From Baylisascaris procyonis (taxonomy: Eukaryota; Nematoda; Chromadorea; Rhabditida; Ascarididae), in the NCBI GenBank assembly GCA_037389465.1, contig JAZARR010000167.1, positions 1,171,001 through 1,235,000 of the forward strand: DNA of 64,000 nt, given 5' to 3'. Below are positions 63,876-64,000 of this stretch, in pieces. The number at the start of each line of letters is the position of its first letter. Within the stretch, counting starts at the first letter, position 1. Under the pieces are notes generated by a model. It did not search any database. It worked only from the letters and a program-made list of their open reading frames with translations, and was not told the origin of the DNA. The position numbers and the translations under genes were made by a program.

Positions 63876-63914
63876 GGGAGGGGGAATGGGGAAGATGGCG
63901 GGATGGGTCGAGGG
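63876..63914 (+). other. G-quadruplex-type sequence
   Basis: Six runs of three or more G with loops of one to eight bases occur within 39 bases on the plus strand (GGG, GGGGG, GGGG, GGG, GGG, GGG), satisfying the usual G4 pattern. Confidence 0.6.
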
Positions 63915-64000
63915 AGGATCCTATTGTGACAATCCGGTACCATTGTAAGCCTCCCCTCAGTTCTCATTTTGTGAAAATGTTGGAGGTGGAAAGTGGATGA

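Larger units (their letters stand above)
56578..64000. other. Right end of window, no recognised gene
   Basis: AT-rich DNA. A strong plus-strand acceptor (CTCCCCTTTTCAG) at about 57006 precedes a 42-codon frame, and a consensus minus-strand donor GTAAGT lies near 56948, so unrecognised exons may exist. Frames at 57218-57490 and 60735-61016 are open and moderately coding-like but match no family I know. A minisatellite (62338-62591) and a G-rich run (63876-63914) are listed separately. Confidence 0.35.

Overview
The window is nematode nuclear DNA. The clearest marker is a cuticle collagen gene with the nematode N-terminal domain, a basic processing site, Gly-X-Y blocks framed by cysteines and a CPCPPR ending. 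Coding sequence is cut into small exons with (T)TTCAG or TTGCAG acceptors, and many introns run from 0.1 to 1.2 kb, longer than is usual in Caenorhabditis. I cannot name the species. Most long open frames are shadows, and the genes below were rebuilt by joining exons in phase.

Layout. Four recognisable protein genes all lie on the minus strand. (1) 1481-2687: a secreted saposin-like protein, two exons, 164 aa. (2) 5350-11176: an equilibrative nucleoside transporter (SLC29/ENT), ten exons, 440 aa, every junction in phase. (3) 27969-32501: a cuticle collagen, six exons, 364 aa, with a very basic Ala/Arg tail after the collagen terminus and a GC-AG first intron. (4) About 41685-46650: a rhodopsin-like GPCR, about eight exons. 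Its last exon carries a perfect 62-bp tandem duplication that shifts the frame after the seventh helix. The plus strand has a possible insulin A-chain exon at 12811-12876.

A 3.8-kb LTR retrotransposon (21740-25531) is inserted on the plus strand. It has 312-bp LTRs differing at 9 positions, a 4-bp GCCG target duplication, and a broken gag-protease region without recognisable reverse transcriptase or integrase. It sits in a region from about 12 to 28 kb whose plus strand is rich in G and T, with G homopolymers, GT-rich low-complexity DNA and several strong short hairpins.

The remainder (32.5-41.7 kb, 46.7-64 kb) is mostly AT-rich DNA without recognised genes. It contains several minisatellites of 22-26 bp, an 18-bp-stem hairpin, a G-quadruplex-type run and a few unidentified coding-like exons. 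The genes do not form an evident pathway: they cover cuticle structure, nucleoside uptake, a secreted lipid-interacting protein and a signalling receptor, and no operon is apparent.
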